64,000 nt of DNA from CALRWV02 sp943371965 (GCA_943371965.1 CALRWV020000001.1:682001-746000), one strand, 5' to 3'; positions 25,011 through 33,607 are shown, numbered from the stretch's first letter. Numbers and translations: made by a program. Notes: generated from the sequence alone by a model not told the origin.

Positions 25011-25832
25011 ATGAAATGGCACTTATTAATATTTTGCGTAGTAATATTTTTCAGGCCTGTTATTGGTCAACAATTTCAGCAGCTTGATAATCTCTTTTAC
25101 GAAGTTCCAGATTCAGGCAATATCAGGAACAAAGACTTCTTCAATTTAGACAATCATATTTACAAACCAGGCTTGGAATTCAAATTCTCATATCTCATCA
25201 TTAAAAATGGTGACTCTTTACTGGTTAGAGTGAACAAACGTTCTGACACGAAAACACCTAACTGGACTTTTGTAAAAAGCCGGGATGCTGACAGCCTGAC
25301 AATTCAGTATTTAAGTTTTAAAATCCTGGATGGTTATGGTGGATTGGATGACTTATTTCCTGATTTCAGTCAAACCGTTATTCAGCAAAACTATTATTCA
25401 GCAAACAGTTTATTATTTGAAGGAGAGACGGGATTAATCGAAAACAATCAGAATATTTGGTTGCATCCTTTTCGCGGCAAATATTTTTCAGTTTTAGAGT
25501 TCAGTCCTTTTCCTTTTATAAAGTTTCCGGCAAAACAAAATTTAAACTGGACATGGGCACTTAACGATATCAGTGAAAGATGGTCTGACAAGAGAATAAT
25601 AGAGTATTCCGGCAAACAACATGCTAACTATCAATATGAAATCACAGGTGAAAAATCTTTACCAACTGCATTTGGTTTGCAAAATTGTTTTGTAATAAAG
25701 GCTATTGCCAACACAAGTTTAGGGAATACAAAATTGACAGCATATTTCAATAACGAGTATGGGTTTATCGCTCTTGACTACTTGAATATTGACAACAGCA
25801 GTATTCGGATTGAATTAATAGAAGTAAAGTAA
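25011..25832 (+). CDS. Hypothetical exported protein
   Basis: A strong AAAGGAGG ribosome binding site precedes this 273-aa protein. It starts with a signal peptide (about 1-19, ending PVIGQ). The mature part is beta-rich with aromatic clusters (NLNWTWALND, WLHPFRGKYF). I do not recognise a family. There is no T9SS sorting tail and no lipobox, so it is probably periplasmic. It is monocistronic. Confidence 0.7.
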   Translation: MKWHLLIFCVVIFFRPVIGQQFQQLDNLFYEVPDSGNIRNKDFFNLDNHIYKPGLEFKFSYLIIKNGDSLLVRVNKRSDTKTPNWTFVKSRDADSLTIQYLSFKILDGYGGLDDLFPDFSQTVIQQNYYSANSLLFEGETGLIENNQNIWLHPFRGKYFSVLEFSPFPFIKFPAKQNLNWTWALNDISERWSDKRIIEYSGKQHANYQYEITGEKSLPTAFGLQNCFVIKAIANTSLGNTKLTAYFNNEYGFIALDYLNIDNSSIRIELIEVK

Positions 25833-25980
25833 AGTAAAAAAAATCCGCAAACTGGACGTAGATTCTATCAATGACCCAAAATATAGAAAGCTTCCCCCAT
25901 AGGTTACAAAGGACTCCAATGGAAGATTCCATCGGAATAGCTACCAGAAAAGTAAAACAGTTTTGACAATAAAATAGAAA

Positions 25981-26433
25981 ATGAGCGATTTAATGATGAA
26001 TTGGAAAAAAGGCAGAGGCAAATTGGGTATTCTTGAACCTTTACTTGGAAATTGGGAAGCCAATGCGGAGTCTCCAATGGGGAAAGTAAAATGTACAAGA
26101 ACATTCGAAAAAATACTTGGTGGAAATTATATTCAACTCATCGCCAAATGGGAATTCGGAGAAAAGGTTTACGAAGAGAATGCCATGTATGGAGTTGAGA
26201 ACAGCGACATATTTTTCAAGTCATTTACATCTGATGGAAAAAATTCTGAAGGAAAAATAAGCGAAGCAACAGATATCCATCCGAATGCAATCTGCTTTGT
26301 TGCAGAAATGCCTGCCGGAACAGCAAGAATGATTTATTGGCCGGATCAGGAAGAAGGTTTTCATTGGGCAGTCGAATCAAAAAACAAGAAAGGCTGGAAC
26401 CGATTCACCCATCATCATTATAAAACAAAGTAA
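25981..26433 (+). CDS. Conserved hypothetical protein (DUF1579-like, lipocalin fold suspected)
   Basis: The 150-aa cytosolic protein has the pattern LLGNWEANAESPMG (residues 20-33) and later HHHYKTK, as in small DUF1579-like proteins with a lipocalin-type barrel (LVGxWxxx opening, alternating strands). The function of that family is unknown. An alternative start is M5 or M6. It is followed by a GTAG repeat cluster. Confidence 0.65.
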   Translation: MSDLMMNWKKGRGKLGILEPLLGNWEANAESPMGKVKCTRTFEKILGGNYIQLIAKWEFGEKVYEENAMYGVENSDIFFKSFTSDGKNSEGKISEATDIHPNAICFVAEMPAGTARMIYWPDQEEGFHWAVESKNKKGWNRFTHHHYKTK

Positions 26434-26518
26434 GCAGTTTCGATTTGTGAATAAAGAAAAGGTGTTTCTGACACAAGGCTTCCCACACCCCTAACTGATC
26501 ATAGCTGTTACATAAGAT

Positions 26519-26848
26519 CCTAACTAGTCGTAGCTTTCAGCTACGACTCATAATAATGGTAGCTTCCAGCTACCCGAAAAGAAAATGACTTTGCAAATTA
26601 ATCAATAGTTTTCCTGTAGCTGAAAGCTACAAGAAAGATAAGTCGTAGATGGAATCTACGACTAGACAAAGGATAAAATCTACCCTAACTAGTCGTAGCT
26701 TTCAGCTACGACTCATAATAATGGTAGCTTCCAGCTACCCGAAAAGAAAATGACTTTGCAGATTAATCAAAAGTTTTCCTGTAGCTGAAAGCTACAAGAA
26801 AGATAAGCCGTAGATGGAATCTATGACTAGACAAAGGATAAAATCTAC
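26519..26848. repeat. Two tandem 165-bp GTAG palindromic repeats
   Basis: Copies 26519-26683 and 26684-26848 are nearly identical (a handful of differences). Each contains CTAGTCGTAGCTTTCAGCTA, GGTAGCTTCCAGCTACC, its inverted GTAGCTGAAAGCTAC and a terminal GTCGTAGATGGAATCTACGA. Left and right ends form a short inverted repeat (CTAGTCGTAG/CTACGACTAG). The surrounding 591-bp gap 26434-27024 holds nothing else convincing; a 67-aa frame at 26814-27017 is repeat-derived. Confidence 0.75.
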
Positions 26849-27024
26849 GATTAGACAAGGAAAAATCCCAAGAAAGAACTTACGACTAACAAAAGAAATA
26901 TCCGTTTGCGGTTTAAAAAGGATTTATGCAATATTGTTTAAATTATTATATTACCGGAAAGCCTATTGCAACAGTGCAACCATACTACCAACAGAAATAA
27001 ATTATAACTTAAAATAAAAAGATC

Positions 27025-27474
27025 ATGACAAATTCAAACGGTAAAGCAACGACCATCAAAAAGACAATTATCAGAGAAACTTCCATTAGTCTTGACATTC
27101 AAGCCGACCCTAAAACAGTTTGGGGTTTGCTGACCAATGCAGAAAACTATCCGAAATGGAATTCAACTGTAATTTCCATTGACGGTAAGATTGCGCTAGG
27201 AGAAAAGATACAACTCAAATCTTATCTTGACCCGAAGAGAGTTTTTAAACTTGCGGTAAAAGAAGTTGAACCCGAAAGAAGATTGGTTTGGGGTGATGCA
27301 ATGGGTAAAAGAGAATACAAATTGACACCAAACTCAAACGGCCAAACAAACTTTGCTATGACAGAAAAAATTGGCGGACCTTTATTTCCTTTGTTTGCCA
27401 AGATGATTCCATCCTTTGACGAATCATTTGAAAAGTTTGCCAACGACTTAAAAAACGAAGCAGAAAAAAAATAA
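27025..27474 (+). CDS. SRPBCC family protein
   Basis: The 149-aa protein is a clear SRPBCC member: ISLDIQADPKTVWGLLTNAE (about 16-35), NYPKWNSTVISIDGKI, and the C-terminal helix DESFEKFANDLKNEAEKK. It lies 18 bp upstream of the 135-aa gene, and together they look like a two-gene operon. The ligand is unknown. Confidence 0.87.
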   Translation: MTNSNGKATTIKKTIIRETSISLDIQADPKTVWGLLTNAENYPKWNSTVISIDGKIALGEKIQLKSYLDPKRVFKLAVKEVEPERRLVWGDAMGKREYKLTPNSNGQTNFAMTEKIGGPLFPLFAKMIPSFDESFEKFANDLKNEAEKK

Positions 27475-27492
27475 TCAACTGAGACAAAAAAT

Positions 27493-27900
27493 ATGACTTA
27501 CAAAATTGGAACAAAAGAAAAACCAATGGTTTTAAAAACACCACCATTGACAAGTGAATACACCATGCATGTTGACGAAAAAGACGGGAAAGAAGTTTTG
27601 GTATGCACCGTAGGTAAAACGGTATTACTATACGACATCCGCTGCCTTGACGACCTTCATGCAATGCTTAAAAAACATGGCGACTGGATGGAACTTGGCA
27701 GTGCTGACGAACAAAAACCTGCTAAAGACGGAACTGTTGAAGCATGGGGACGTTCAGAGAAAAATCCAGTTAAAGGTTGGTATGGTCTGAAAAAAGGACT
27801 TCGTGGACGCTTCGGAATGTATATTCCTCCGTTAATGGAAAAACTTGGACTAGCAGAAGTGTCACACGATGCAAAGGGAAATAAGATGAAAGCGATTTAG
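27493..27900 (+). CDS. Conserved hypothetical protein (DUF6855-like)
   Basis: The 135-aa cytosolic protein is basic and glycine-rich at its C-terminus, with KNPVKGWYGLKKGLRGRFGM (about 90-109) and the segment DLHAMLKKHGDWMELGSADE. I associate this layout with a small uncharacterised family found beside SRPBCC genes (DUF6855-like), but the assignment rests on memory. It is probably cotranscribed with the upstream SRPBCC gene. An attC-like site begins 21 bp after its stop codon. Confidence 0.65.
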   Translation: MTYKIGTKEKPMVLKTPPLTSEYTMHVDEKDGKEVLVCTVGKTVLLYDIRCLDDLHAMLKKHGDWMELGSADEQKPAKDGTVEAWGRSEKNPVKGWYGLKKGLRGRFGMYIPPLMEKLGLAEVSHDAKGNKMKAI

Positions 27901-27921
27901 CAACAGACGAAAATGCACTAC

Positions 27922-28063
27922 TGGTATCACGGGTTTGCAAAAGTTGCGGTTCAGTGCTCAGCAGACACATTTGTGGCTTATCAAACATTGGTTCTCCGCA
28001 TCAATCCGCCGGCTGGCGGATGCTGCAAATCGCCACCTTCGCCAAGCCCGAAAACATTACCTG
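27922..28063 (+). repeat. attC-like recombination site 4
   Basis: The site runs from TGGTATCACGGG to ATTACCTG (28056-28063). CACGGGTTTGCAAAAGTTGCGG pairs with CGCCACCTTCGCCAAGCCCG at the other end, and the conserved CAGTGCTCAGCAGACAC lies centrally. An extra small palindrome CCGCCGGCTGGCGG lengthens it to about 142 bp. Right-end CATTACCTG matches, by complementarity, CAGGTAAC at 29259-29266. Confidence 0.65.
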
Positions 28064-28102
28064 AATCCCTATGACACTGAAACAACATAACAACTCGAAA
28101 TC

Positions 28103-28651
28103 ATGACCAACAACTTTTTTGACTTTATTGGTGGCACAAGTGGAGAATGGAAAGTAATCCGAATGGAGACGTTAATAGGTAATCCACTTGAAACAGTTTC
28201 ACATCTGAACATTTTACCCAGTTCTGCCACAACTATTAATAATGGACTTTGGACACTAAAAGGGTTTACAAGCAATGTTCGTTATACGGAAAAGCAAGAA
28301 AAAGAAAAACTGATTTCAATTCAAGCCGACCTTGGTAGACCAAATGCAATTTATGCTGCAATTATTCCAATCAGAAAATCTGAAACTTGGTGGACTCTTG
28401 CACAAGACGAAAGAAGAAAAATATTTGAAAACAAATCTCATCATACCGAAATCGGCTTGAAGTATTTACCGGAAATTGCCCGTAAATTATATCATTGCCG
28501 AGACATTGGTGAGCAATTTGACTTTCTTACTTGGTTTGAATATGCAATGGAAGACGCTGAATTGTTTGAAGACCTTGTTTCAACTTTGCGTAAGACTGAA
28601 GAATGGAGCTACGTAGAAAGAGAAATTGATATAAGACTAATAAAGGTATAA
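28103..28651 (+). CDS. Chlorite dismutase-like family protein
   Basis: This is a 182-aa protein. The C-terminal half, KYLPEIARKLYHCRDIGEQ (about 130-148), then FDFLTWFEYAMEDAELFEDL and WSYVEREIDIRL, matches the chlorite dismutase-like (heme peroxidase/HemQ-related) family as I remember it. Ferredoxin-like barrels of this family bind heme, but heme ligation cannot be confirmed here. It is the first gene of the cassette that begins at attC-like site 4 and runs directly into the glycosylase gene (TAA followed by ATG). Confidence 0.65.
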   Translation: MTNNFFDFIGGTSGEWKVIRMETLIGNPLETVSHLNILPSSATTINNGLWTLKGFTSNVRYTEKQEKEKLISIQADLGRPNAIYAAIIPIRKSETWWTLAQDERRKIFENKSHHTEIGLKYLPEIARKLYHCRDIGEQFDFLTWFEYAMEDAELFEDLVSTLRKTEEWSYVEREIDIRLIKV

Positions 28652-29221
28652 ATGGAAAAGCTTTTGAAAGAAATCAGGGCGTGTGAAGTTTGTAAAAAAC
28701 ATTTGCCAAACAACCCAAAACCTATTTTACAAGCAAGCTCACAATCTGAAATCCTTATCATAGGACAGGCCCCAGGACAAAAAGTGCAAGACAGCGGCAT
28801 TCCTTGGGACGACCAAAGTGGCAATGAATTAAGACGTTGGTTAAATGTTAGTAAAGAACAATTTTATGACAGAAAATTATTTGCTTTAATTCCAATGGGT
28901 TTTTGTTTTCCGGGTAAAAGTGCAACAGGCGACTTGCCACCAAGACCAGAATGTGCACCACTTTGGCATCACCAATTGTTGACAGAAATGAAAAATGTTA
29001 AACTCACCTTGTTAATTGGACAGTATTCACAAAAGTTTTATTTAGGCGACAAGTTCAAACCAACACTAACAGAAAATGTGAAAAATTATCGAGAGTTCCT
29101 GCCGACCTATCTGCCTTTAGTTCACCCATCACCCCGAAATAAAATTTGGCAAAAGAAAAACCCTTGGTTTGAATTGGAAGTTGTTCCAACAATACAAAAA
29201 ATTATGAAGGGTTTCTTATAA
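28652..29221 (+). CDS. Uracil-DNA glycosylase superfamily protein
   Basis: The 189-aa protein shows the family 4/5-like architecture: an N-terminal C-x-x-C pair (C11, C14 in RACEVCKKHL), motif 1 IIGQAPGQKVQDSGIPWDD (about 36-54), two further cysteines (MGFCFPG and RPEC, about 88 and 105) that could complete a 4Fe-4S cluster, and motif 3 LVHPSPRN (about 155-162). It probably removes uracil or related bases from DNA. It shares a cassette with the chlorite-dismutase-like gene, with adjacent stop and start codons. Confidence 0.85.
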   Translation: MEKLLKEIRACEVCKKHLPNNPKPILQASSQSEILIIGQAPGQKVQDSGIPWDDQSGNELRRWLNVSKEQFYDRKLFALIPMGFCFPGKSATGDLPPRPECAPLWHHQLLTEMKNVKLTLLIGQYSQKFYLGDKFKPTLTENVKNYREFLPTYLPLVHPSPRNKIWQKKNPWFELEVVPTIQKIMKGFL

Positions 29222-29258
29222 ATGGGACAACAAAGAATACAGACAAAAATAAGGGCAG

Positions 29259-29335
29259 CAGGTAACGGCCCCCAACTAGTCGTAGATGTTCCATTGGAAT
29301 CCCTATGGGAGAATCTACGACAAGACAACAGATTA
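29259..29335 (+). repeat. Truncated attC R'' box joined to a GTAG repeat
   Basis: CAGGTAAC (29259-29266), the complement of the GTTACCTG-type start at 28056, is the expected beginning of the cassette's terminal attC. Instead of the rest of the site, a GTAG repeat (CCCAACTAGTCGTAGATG...ATCTACGACAAGACAA) follows. The site appears to be destroyed by repeat insertion or deletion. Confidence 0.5.
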
Positions 29336-29347
29336 TACAACAAATTA

Positions 29348-31081
29348 ATGCGCCCTTTGAAAATTGTACCTATACTTTTCTGCCTCGTTTTACAGGTAAA
29401 TTCCTGCCGGAACATACCAGTTCAATGGAATGGTCCAAGACTGGAGCAACCGCGTGATCAGCTAACTGTTGAACAGTTGGTGGGAGACAGCATTCCGGCA
29501 TTTATTGACATGAGTTATTATGCAAAACCTGAATGGGCAGGTAAAGCTACAAATAACTTGTCAGGTTCAATTTCTTTTCCTGATATGGCTATGACATTGA
29601 CATATCCCAAAGAAAGAGAAATATACAGTGGTGAAAATATCTTTCCCGGAATTTCCATTGATTTTATCACACATGATGGAGAGCTTATTCCAGTTCAAAA
29701 AAATATCATCATCACAGGGAATCAAAGTAAAAGCTTCTGGGATGTAATGGTTGGAACGGGAAAGGTTTGGCATGAAGAACAGGATGGTGATTGGAACCGC
29801 GCTTCGTTTCCAATAACATTAACAGACAGTTATATTGGACAAGCCAGAAATTGCGTTGCAACTTTCGTTTATAAACCTGACACTATCAGTAATGTCTGTG
29901 TACAATGCAGCCAAGAAACGGCAGATCTCAATGATGATCAGGTAGGTAATATGCTTGTCATGTTACAAGCTGAGTTCAAACAAAAACGTTATTCTGATTC
30001 TTCACAGGTGATCGAACGTCACAATCAATTCGAATCCCGAAAACTCCAAGTTTATCCATTACATACAATTGATTCAACGAATAAGGTTGCAGACTATTTT
30101 GATATATCATTTTCCACCAATGCTTCAACAAGTCTTGGTGCTGTATTAATGGATGATAAACTGTATTTGCACCCACCTGAAACACGTCATGGACTGTACC
30201 CATATCCTGATGAAATGCGCCACGGACTTTATTCAGTCACTAAAAGTATCGCGGGTGCACTTTCACTGCTGTATTTTGCTGAACTTTATGGAGAAGAAAT
30301 TTTTGATGAATTAATTACAGATTACGTTCCAGTATTGGCAGACCATCCCGAATGGAAAGGGGTAACATTTTCCCAGACATTAAACATGGTAACGGGTACT
30401 GCGGGAAGTGAAAGTTCCGGACAACTTCTGAATATTTTAATTCTGGCAAGGACAGCAGAACAGGCAATTAATAATATTGCAACACTTGGAGATTCTCCGG
30501 ATGCACCCGGTCAAAAATTCAATTATGCGTCTACCAATTTGTTTGTGTTATCCTATGCGTTGCAAAACTATATAGAGAAAAAAGAAGGTAAAGGGATTTA
30601 TTATTGGGATTTGGTTCATGACAATGTTTTGGTACCGATCGGCGCGGAATACTTTACAGTTATGCACACCGTGGAAACCGATGGATCAAAAGGCATTCCA
30701 AGACTGGCTTATGGAGCACTTCCTACACTTGATGAAGCAGCAAAAATATCACTGTTATTTTCAAAAGAAGGGAATTATAAAGGTCAGCAACTTTTAAACA
30801 GAGAGAAAACCCGGGAAGCTCTTGGTCTAACAAAATGGTCTGGCTACAGCACTGACAATGACTTCCGGGGAACGCACTACCATCACTCTTTTTGGTCGGC
30901 AAATATTAAAACGGATAAGAGTTCAGTAACTGTAAATTACATGTTGGGCTATGGTGCCAATAATATTCTGTTTTTACCAAGTAAGGTTATTGTATTCCGA
31001 TTTATGGATGAGAATGATTTGGACTTCAGTGATCTTGTCGAAAGTGTTGAGAAAATCAGACCTTCCAGTCAAAATGAATGA
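29348..31081 (+). CDS. Serine beta-lactamase/penicillin-binding family lipoprotein
   Basis: The 577-aa precursor starts at the ATG at 29348 with a lipoprotein signal (VLQVNSC, C20). A longer frame from 29222 would include repeat and attC remnant sequence and is rejected. The N-terminal 230 residues are beta-rich and unassigned. The C-terminal half is a class C beta-lactamase-like serine hydrolase: S296-V-T-K299 (SxxK nucleophile motif in YSVTKSIAG), the YASTN motif (Y-x-N type) and later HYHHSFW. Relatives include esterases and D-aminopeptidases, so antibiotic hydrolysis cannot be assumed. Confidence 0.82.
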   Translation: MRPLKIVPILFCLVLQVNSCRNIPVQWNGPRLEQPRDQLTVEQLVGDSIPAFIDMSYYAKPEWAGKATNNLSGSISFPDMAMTLTYPKEREIYSGENIFPGISIDFITHDGELIPVQKNIIITGNQSKSFWDVMVGTGKVWHEEQDGDWNRASFPITLTDSYIGQARNCVATFVYKPDTISNVCVQCSQETADLNDDQVGNMLVMLQAEFKQKRYSDSSQVIERHNQFESRKLQVYPLHTIDSTNKVADYFDISFSTNASTSLGAVLMDDKLYLHPPETRHGLYPYPDEMRHGLYSVTKSIAGALSLLYFAELYGEEIFDELITDYVPVLADHPEWKGVTFSQTLNMVTGTAGSESSGQLLNILILARTAEQAINNIATLGDSPDAPGQKFNYASTNLFVLSYALQNYIEKKEGKGIYYWDLVHDNVLVPIGAEYFTVMHTVETDGSKGIPRLAYGALPTLDEAAKISLLFSKEGNYKGQQLLNREKTREALGLTKWSGYSTDNDFRGTHYHHSFWSANIKTDKSSVTVNYMLGYGANNILFLPSKVIVFRFMDENDLDFSDLVESVEKIRPSSQNE

Positions 31082-31181
31082 AATGAACCCAACATATCGT
31101 AGGTTCCCCCATAAATCTACAACCAGATAAAAACAAAAAATCCCACATTCCCCCGCCAATAAAAAATAATTGACAACGCAC

Positions 31182-31228
31182 TTGCGCAACTGAAAAGTTG
31201 CACATATATTTGCAACCAGTAAGTTGCA
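31182..31228 (+). promoter_or_regulatory. ArsR-type operator/promoter (GCAAC dyads)
   Basis: A TTG (31182-31184) and TATATTTG (31205-31212), separated by 20 nt, match a -33/-7 promoter of Bacteroidota. Between and around them are the dyads GCAACT-GAAA-AGTTGC (31186-31201) and TGCAAC-N6-GTTGCA (31211-31228). Binding by the ArsR protein encoded at 31976 would block the promoter, giving autorepression of the VOC-ArsR-SRPBCC operon. Confidence 0.65.
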
Positions 31229-31326
31229 TAACAGAGATGGGTAAATAATTAGCCCAATAAAAGCAAATCGGGAAATTCAATTCAATCAACTGGAAACTAT
31301 ATTATCCACCTTATATAAATAACATT

Positions 31327-31941
31327 ATGAAAATAAATAAACTTAAATTTTTGACCCTATTGGCAATAGCAAGTCTAACGGCTTGTGGAGATTCCCAGCA
31401 GAATTCCCTCAAAAATAATAACTTAGAAACATTATCGAATCAAACTACAGCAAAAAGGACTGATATGATTACTCAAAAAATTACACCTTGTCTTTGGGTT
31501 GATAAAGACGCAAAAGCAGTTGTGGACTATTACCTTTCCATTTTCAAAAATGGCAAGATGAAAGACTATCGCCACTATAATAATCCAGAAGAAGGAAAAG
31601 AGCAAGGTGGTCAGGATACCTTTGAAACAGCGGTTATGGAAATCGGAAATATTGAATTCAGTATTTTGGCTGCAGGTCCATACTTCAAGTTCAATGAATC
31701 CGTTTCGTTCGTCATCAATTGCAAAGATCAGGCAGAGGTAGATTATTATTGGGATGCTTTAACCGCAAACGGTGGTGAAGAAGGATCTTGCGGATGGTGT
31801 AAAGACAAATATGGTTTATCGTGGCAGGTTGTTCCGGTTGAATATTTTGACCTTATCAACAGTGATGATCCTAAAGTCAGGGAAAAAGCAATGACGAATA
31901 CATTCAAACAGAAAAAGTTAATACTTTCAGAACTTAAATGA
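31327..31941 (+). CDS. VOC (PhnB-like) domain lipoprotein
   Basis: The 204-aa precursor has a lipoprotein signal ending at C20 (SLTACG), then a linker and a PhnB-like VOC domain (about 48-200): ITPCLWVDKDAKAVVDYYLS, SVSFVINCKDQAEVDYYWDA, GSCGWCKDKYGLSWQVVP. VOC proteins of this kind bind metals or small ligands, but export as a lipoprotein is unusual for this usually cytosolic subgroup. A second methionine (MITQKI) marks where the cytosolic form would begin. It is first in an operon with an ArsR regulator. Confidence 0.85.
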   Translation: MKINKLKFLTLLAIASLTACGDSQQNSLKNNNLETLSNQTTAKRTDMITQKITPCLWVDKDAKAVVDYYLSIFKNGKMKDYRHYNNPEEGKEQGGQDTFETAVMEIGNIEFSILAAGPYFKFNESVSFVINCKDQAEVDYYWDALTANGGEEGSCGWCKDKYGLSWQVVPVEYFDLINSDDPKVREKAMTNTFKQKKLILSELK

Positions 31942-31975
31942 ACAGATCGCAAGTAGCATAACAGAATTGAGTAAC

Positions 31976-32299
31976 ATGAAGCAGGATATTTTTCAGGCGA
32001 TCGCTGATCCAACACGCAGGGCCATTTTGACTTTGATTGCAGTTCAAGCATTAACACCCAATGCGATGGCAGAACAATTTGATATGAGCCGTCAGGCAGT
32101 ATCAAAACATATAAAAGTTCTTCAGGAATGCGAACTGATAAAACCAGAACAGTCCGGCAGGGAAATCTATTATCACTTCAAACCAAAAAAAATGCAGGAA
32201 CTTGATAAATGGTTAGCTCAATTCAGAAAAAATTGGGAAACCCAATTCAATCAGTTAGACGATGTACTGGCAAACATGAAAAAACAATCAAAAAGGTAA
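31976..32299 (+). CDS. ArsR/SmtB family transcriptional repressor
   Basis: This 107-aa winged-helix regulator has IADPTRRAILTLI (residues 9-21) and the recognition helix MSRQAVSKHIKVLQE, like the SdpR-type ArsR proteins that neighbour AHSA1/SRPBCC genes. No metal-binding cysteine pair is seen. It starts at the ATG at 31976 (a TTG three codons earlier is less likely). It probably represses its own operon at 31182-31228. The inducer is unknown. Confidence 0.9.
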   Translation: MKQDIFQAIADPTRRAILTLIAVQALTPNAMAEQFDMSRQAVSKHIKVLQECELIKPEQSGREIYYHFKPKKMQELDKWLAQFRKNWETQFNQLDDVLANMKKQSKR

Positions 32300-32457
32300 T
32301 GGAAACCTGACATTTCGGTTGTCATTGCGAACGAAGGTACTCCTGAGTGCGGCAATCTCAATAGTACTCTGGACAAGTTCTGCGTTTAATTCAAAAACTG
32401 AGCCCCGAATGAAAAATCGGGAGACAAATTCAAGTATTAAAAAAAAAGGAAAAAAGT

Positions 32458-33003
32458 ATGGGAACTAATTTATTATTTGATTTTACTGTTGATAAAGCAA
32501 CAAAAACAGTATTCGTAAACAGGGAATTTGCTGCCGGTCTTCCGCTGGTGTGGGATGCTTTTACCAAACAGGAAATTCTTGACCAATGGTGGGCGCCAAA
32601 ACCGTGGTCATCCAAAACCAAATCGATGGATTTTCAAAAAGGTGGTCGAAGATTTTATGCGATGGTAAGTCCTGAAGGTCAGGAACATTGGAGCATACAG
32701 GACTTTACGTCCATCAACCCAACAACCAATTTCAAATTCACTGACGCTTTTTCCGACAAAGACGAAAACATAAACCCTGACTTTCCAAGTTCAGAATGGG
32801 ACTTGAATTTTTCCGAGATGAGTCCTTCGGACAGCAAACAGATTGGGACGACAACCGTTAGCATAACAATAAAACATAAAACACTTGATACTCTGGAACA
32901 AATTATTCAAATGGGATTTCAGGGTGGATTTACGATGACTTTAAACTACTTGGACCAACTTCTCTCAGCAATGAATAATCAAAAAACTCTAACAGGAAAG
33001 TGA
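32458..33003 (+). CDS. AHSA1-type SRPBCC protein
   Basis: The 181-aa protein is an Aha1-like SRPBCC domain: FVNREFAAGLPLVWDAFT (about 22-39), WWAPKPWSSKT, and a C-terminal MGFQGGFTMTLNYLDQLL. It is highly similar in sequence order to the next gene, from the shared N-terminal NLLFDFTVDKA onwards, so the two arose by tandem duplication. It is coexpressed with the ArsR repressor upstream. The role is probably binding or modifying a hydrophobic compound. Confidence 0.9.
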   Translation: MGTNLLFDFTVDKATKTVFVNREFAAGLPLVWDAFTKQEILDQWWAPKPWSSKTKSMDFQKGGRRFYAMVSPEGQEHWSIQDFTSINPTTNFKFTDAFSDKDENINPDFPSSEWDLNFSEMSPSDSKQIGTTTVSITIKHKTLDTLEQIIQMGFQGGFTMTLNYLDQLLSAMNNQKTLTGK

Positions 33004-33009
33004 TAAAAA

Positions 33010-33531
33010 ATGGAAACCAACTTATTATTTGATTTTACTGTCGATAAAGCAGCAAAAAAGGTATATATCACCAGAGAATTTGATGCAGAATTACCGCTGG
33101 TATGGGATGCTTTCACCAAACAGGAATTTCTTGACAAGTGGAATGCACCTGCGCCATGGTCAGCAAAAACAAAATATATGAATTTTGAAGTTGGTGGAAA
33201 AAGGTTTTATGCCATGGTTGGCCCTGATGGACAAGAGGGTTGGTTAATTCAGAAATATACTTCCATTAATCCCAAAACCAATTTCAAACTGTTTAATGCT
33301 TTTGCTGACAAAGATGAAAACCCCCAATTGCCGGGTTCAGAATGGGATTATACGTTCTCCGTGAGGAGTCCTTCGGACACTGAACAAAATGGTAGGACAA
33401 TAGTGCGTATTACCATTTACAATGAATCCCTTGAACGCATGGAGAGAATGATTGAAATGGGCTTCAAGGAAGGATTTACTGTTACATTGAAAAATCTGGA
33501 AGATTTGTTGGCAGGTTTATCGAAAAAATAA
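33010..33531 (+). CDS. AHSA1-type SRPBCC protein (tandem paralogue)
   Basis: The 173-aa product parallels its upstream neighbour across its whole length: NLLFDFTVDKAAKKVYITRE, the shared LPLVWDAFTKQE block, WNAPAPWSAKT, and MGFKEGFTVTLKNLEDLL. The spacing is 6 bp. The paralogues differ in the WWAPK/WNAPA position and in the loop near 110-125, suggesting distinct ligands. It is part of the ArsR-controlled operon. Confidence 0.9.
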   Translation: METNLLFDFTVDKAAKKVYITREFDAELPLVWDAFTKQEFLDKWNAPAPWSAKTKYMNFEVGGKRFYAMVGPDGQEGWLIQKYTSINPKTNFKLFNAFADKDENPQLPGSEWDYTFSVRSPSDTEQNGRTIVRITIYNESLERMERMIEMGFKEGFTVTLKNLEDLLAGLSKK

Positions 33532-33607
33532 ACAAGACCGCAATCGGGATCGCACTCAAAAAAAAAAAGAAAGAAACAAATCTAACAACCGAAGGAAAAT
33601 AAAAATT

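Noticed and set aside
26519..26848. Possible CRISPR array
   Set aside because: Only two tandem 165-bp units with internal palindromes, no short repeats with unique spacers and no cas genes in the window.
26814..27017. 67-aa plus-strand reading frame
   Set aside because: Begins inside the GTAG repeat and has a basic, low-complexity sequence; probably random.
29348..31081. Antibiotic-hydrolysing class C beta-lactamase
   Set aside because: The SxxK and YxN motifs fit the broad serine hydrolase family, which includes many esterases; the large N-terminal domain is atypical, so only the superfamily is claimed.
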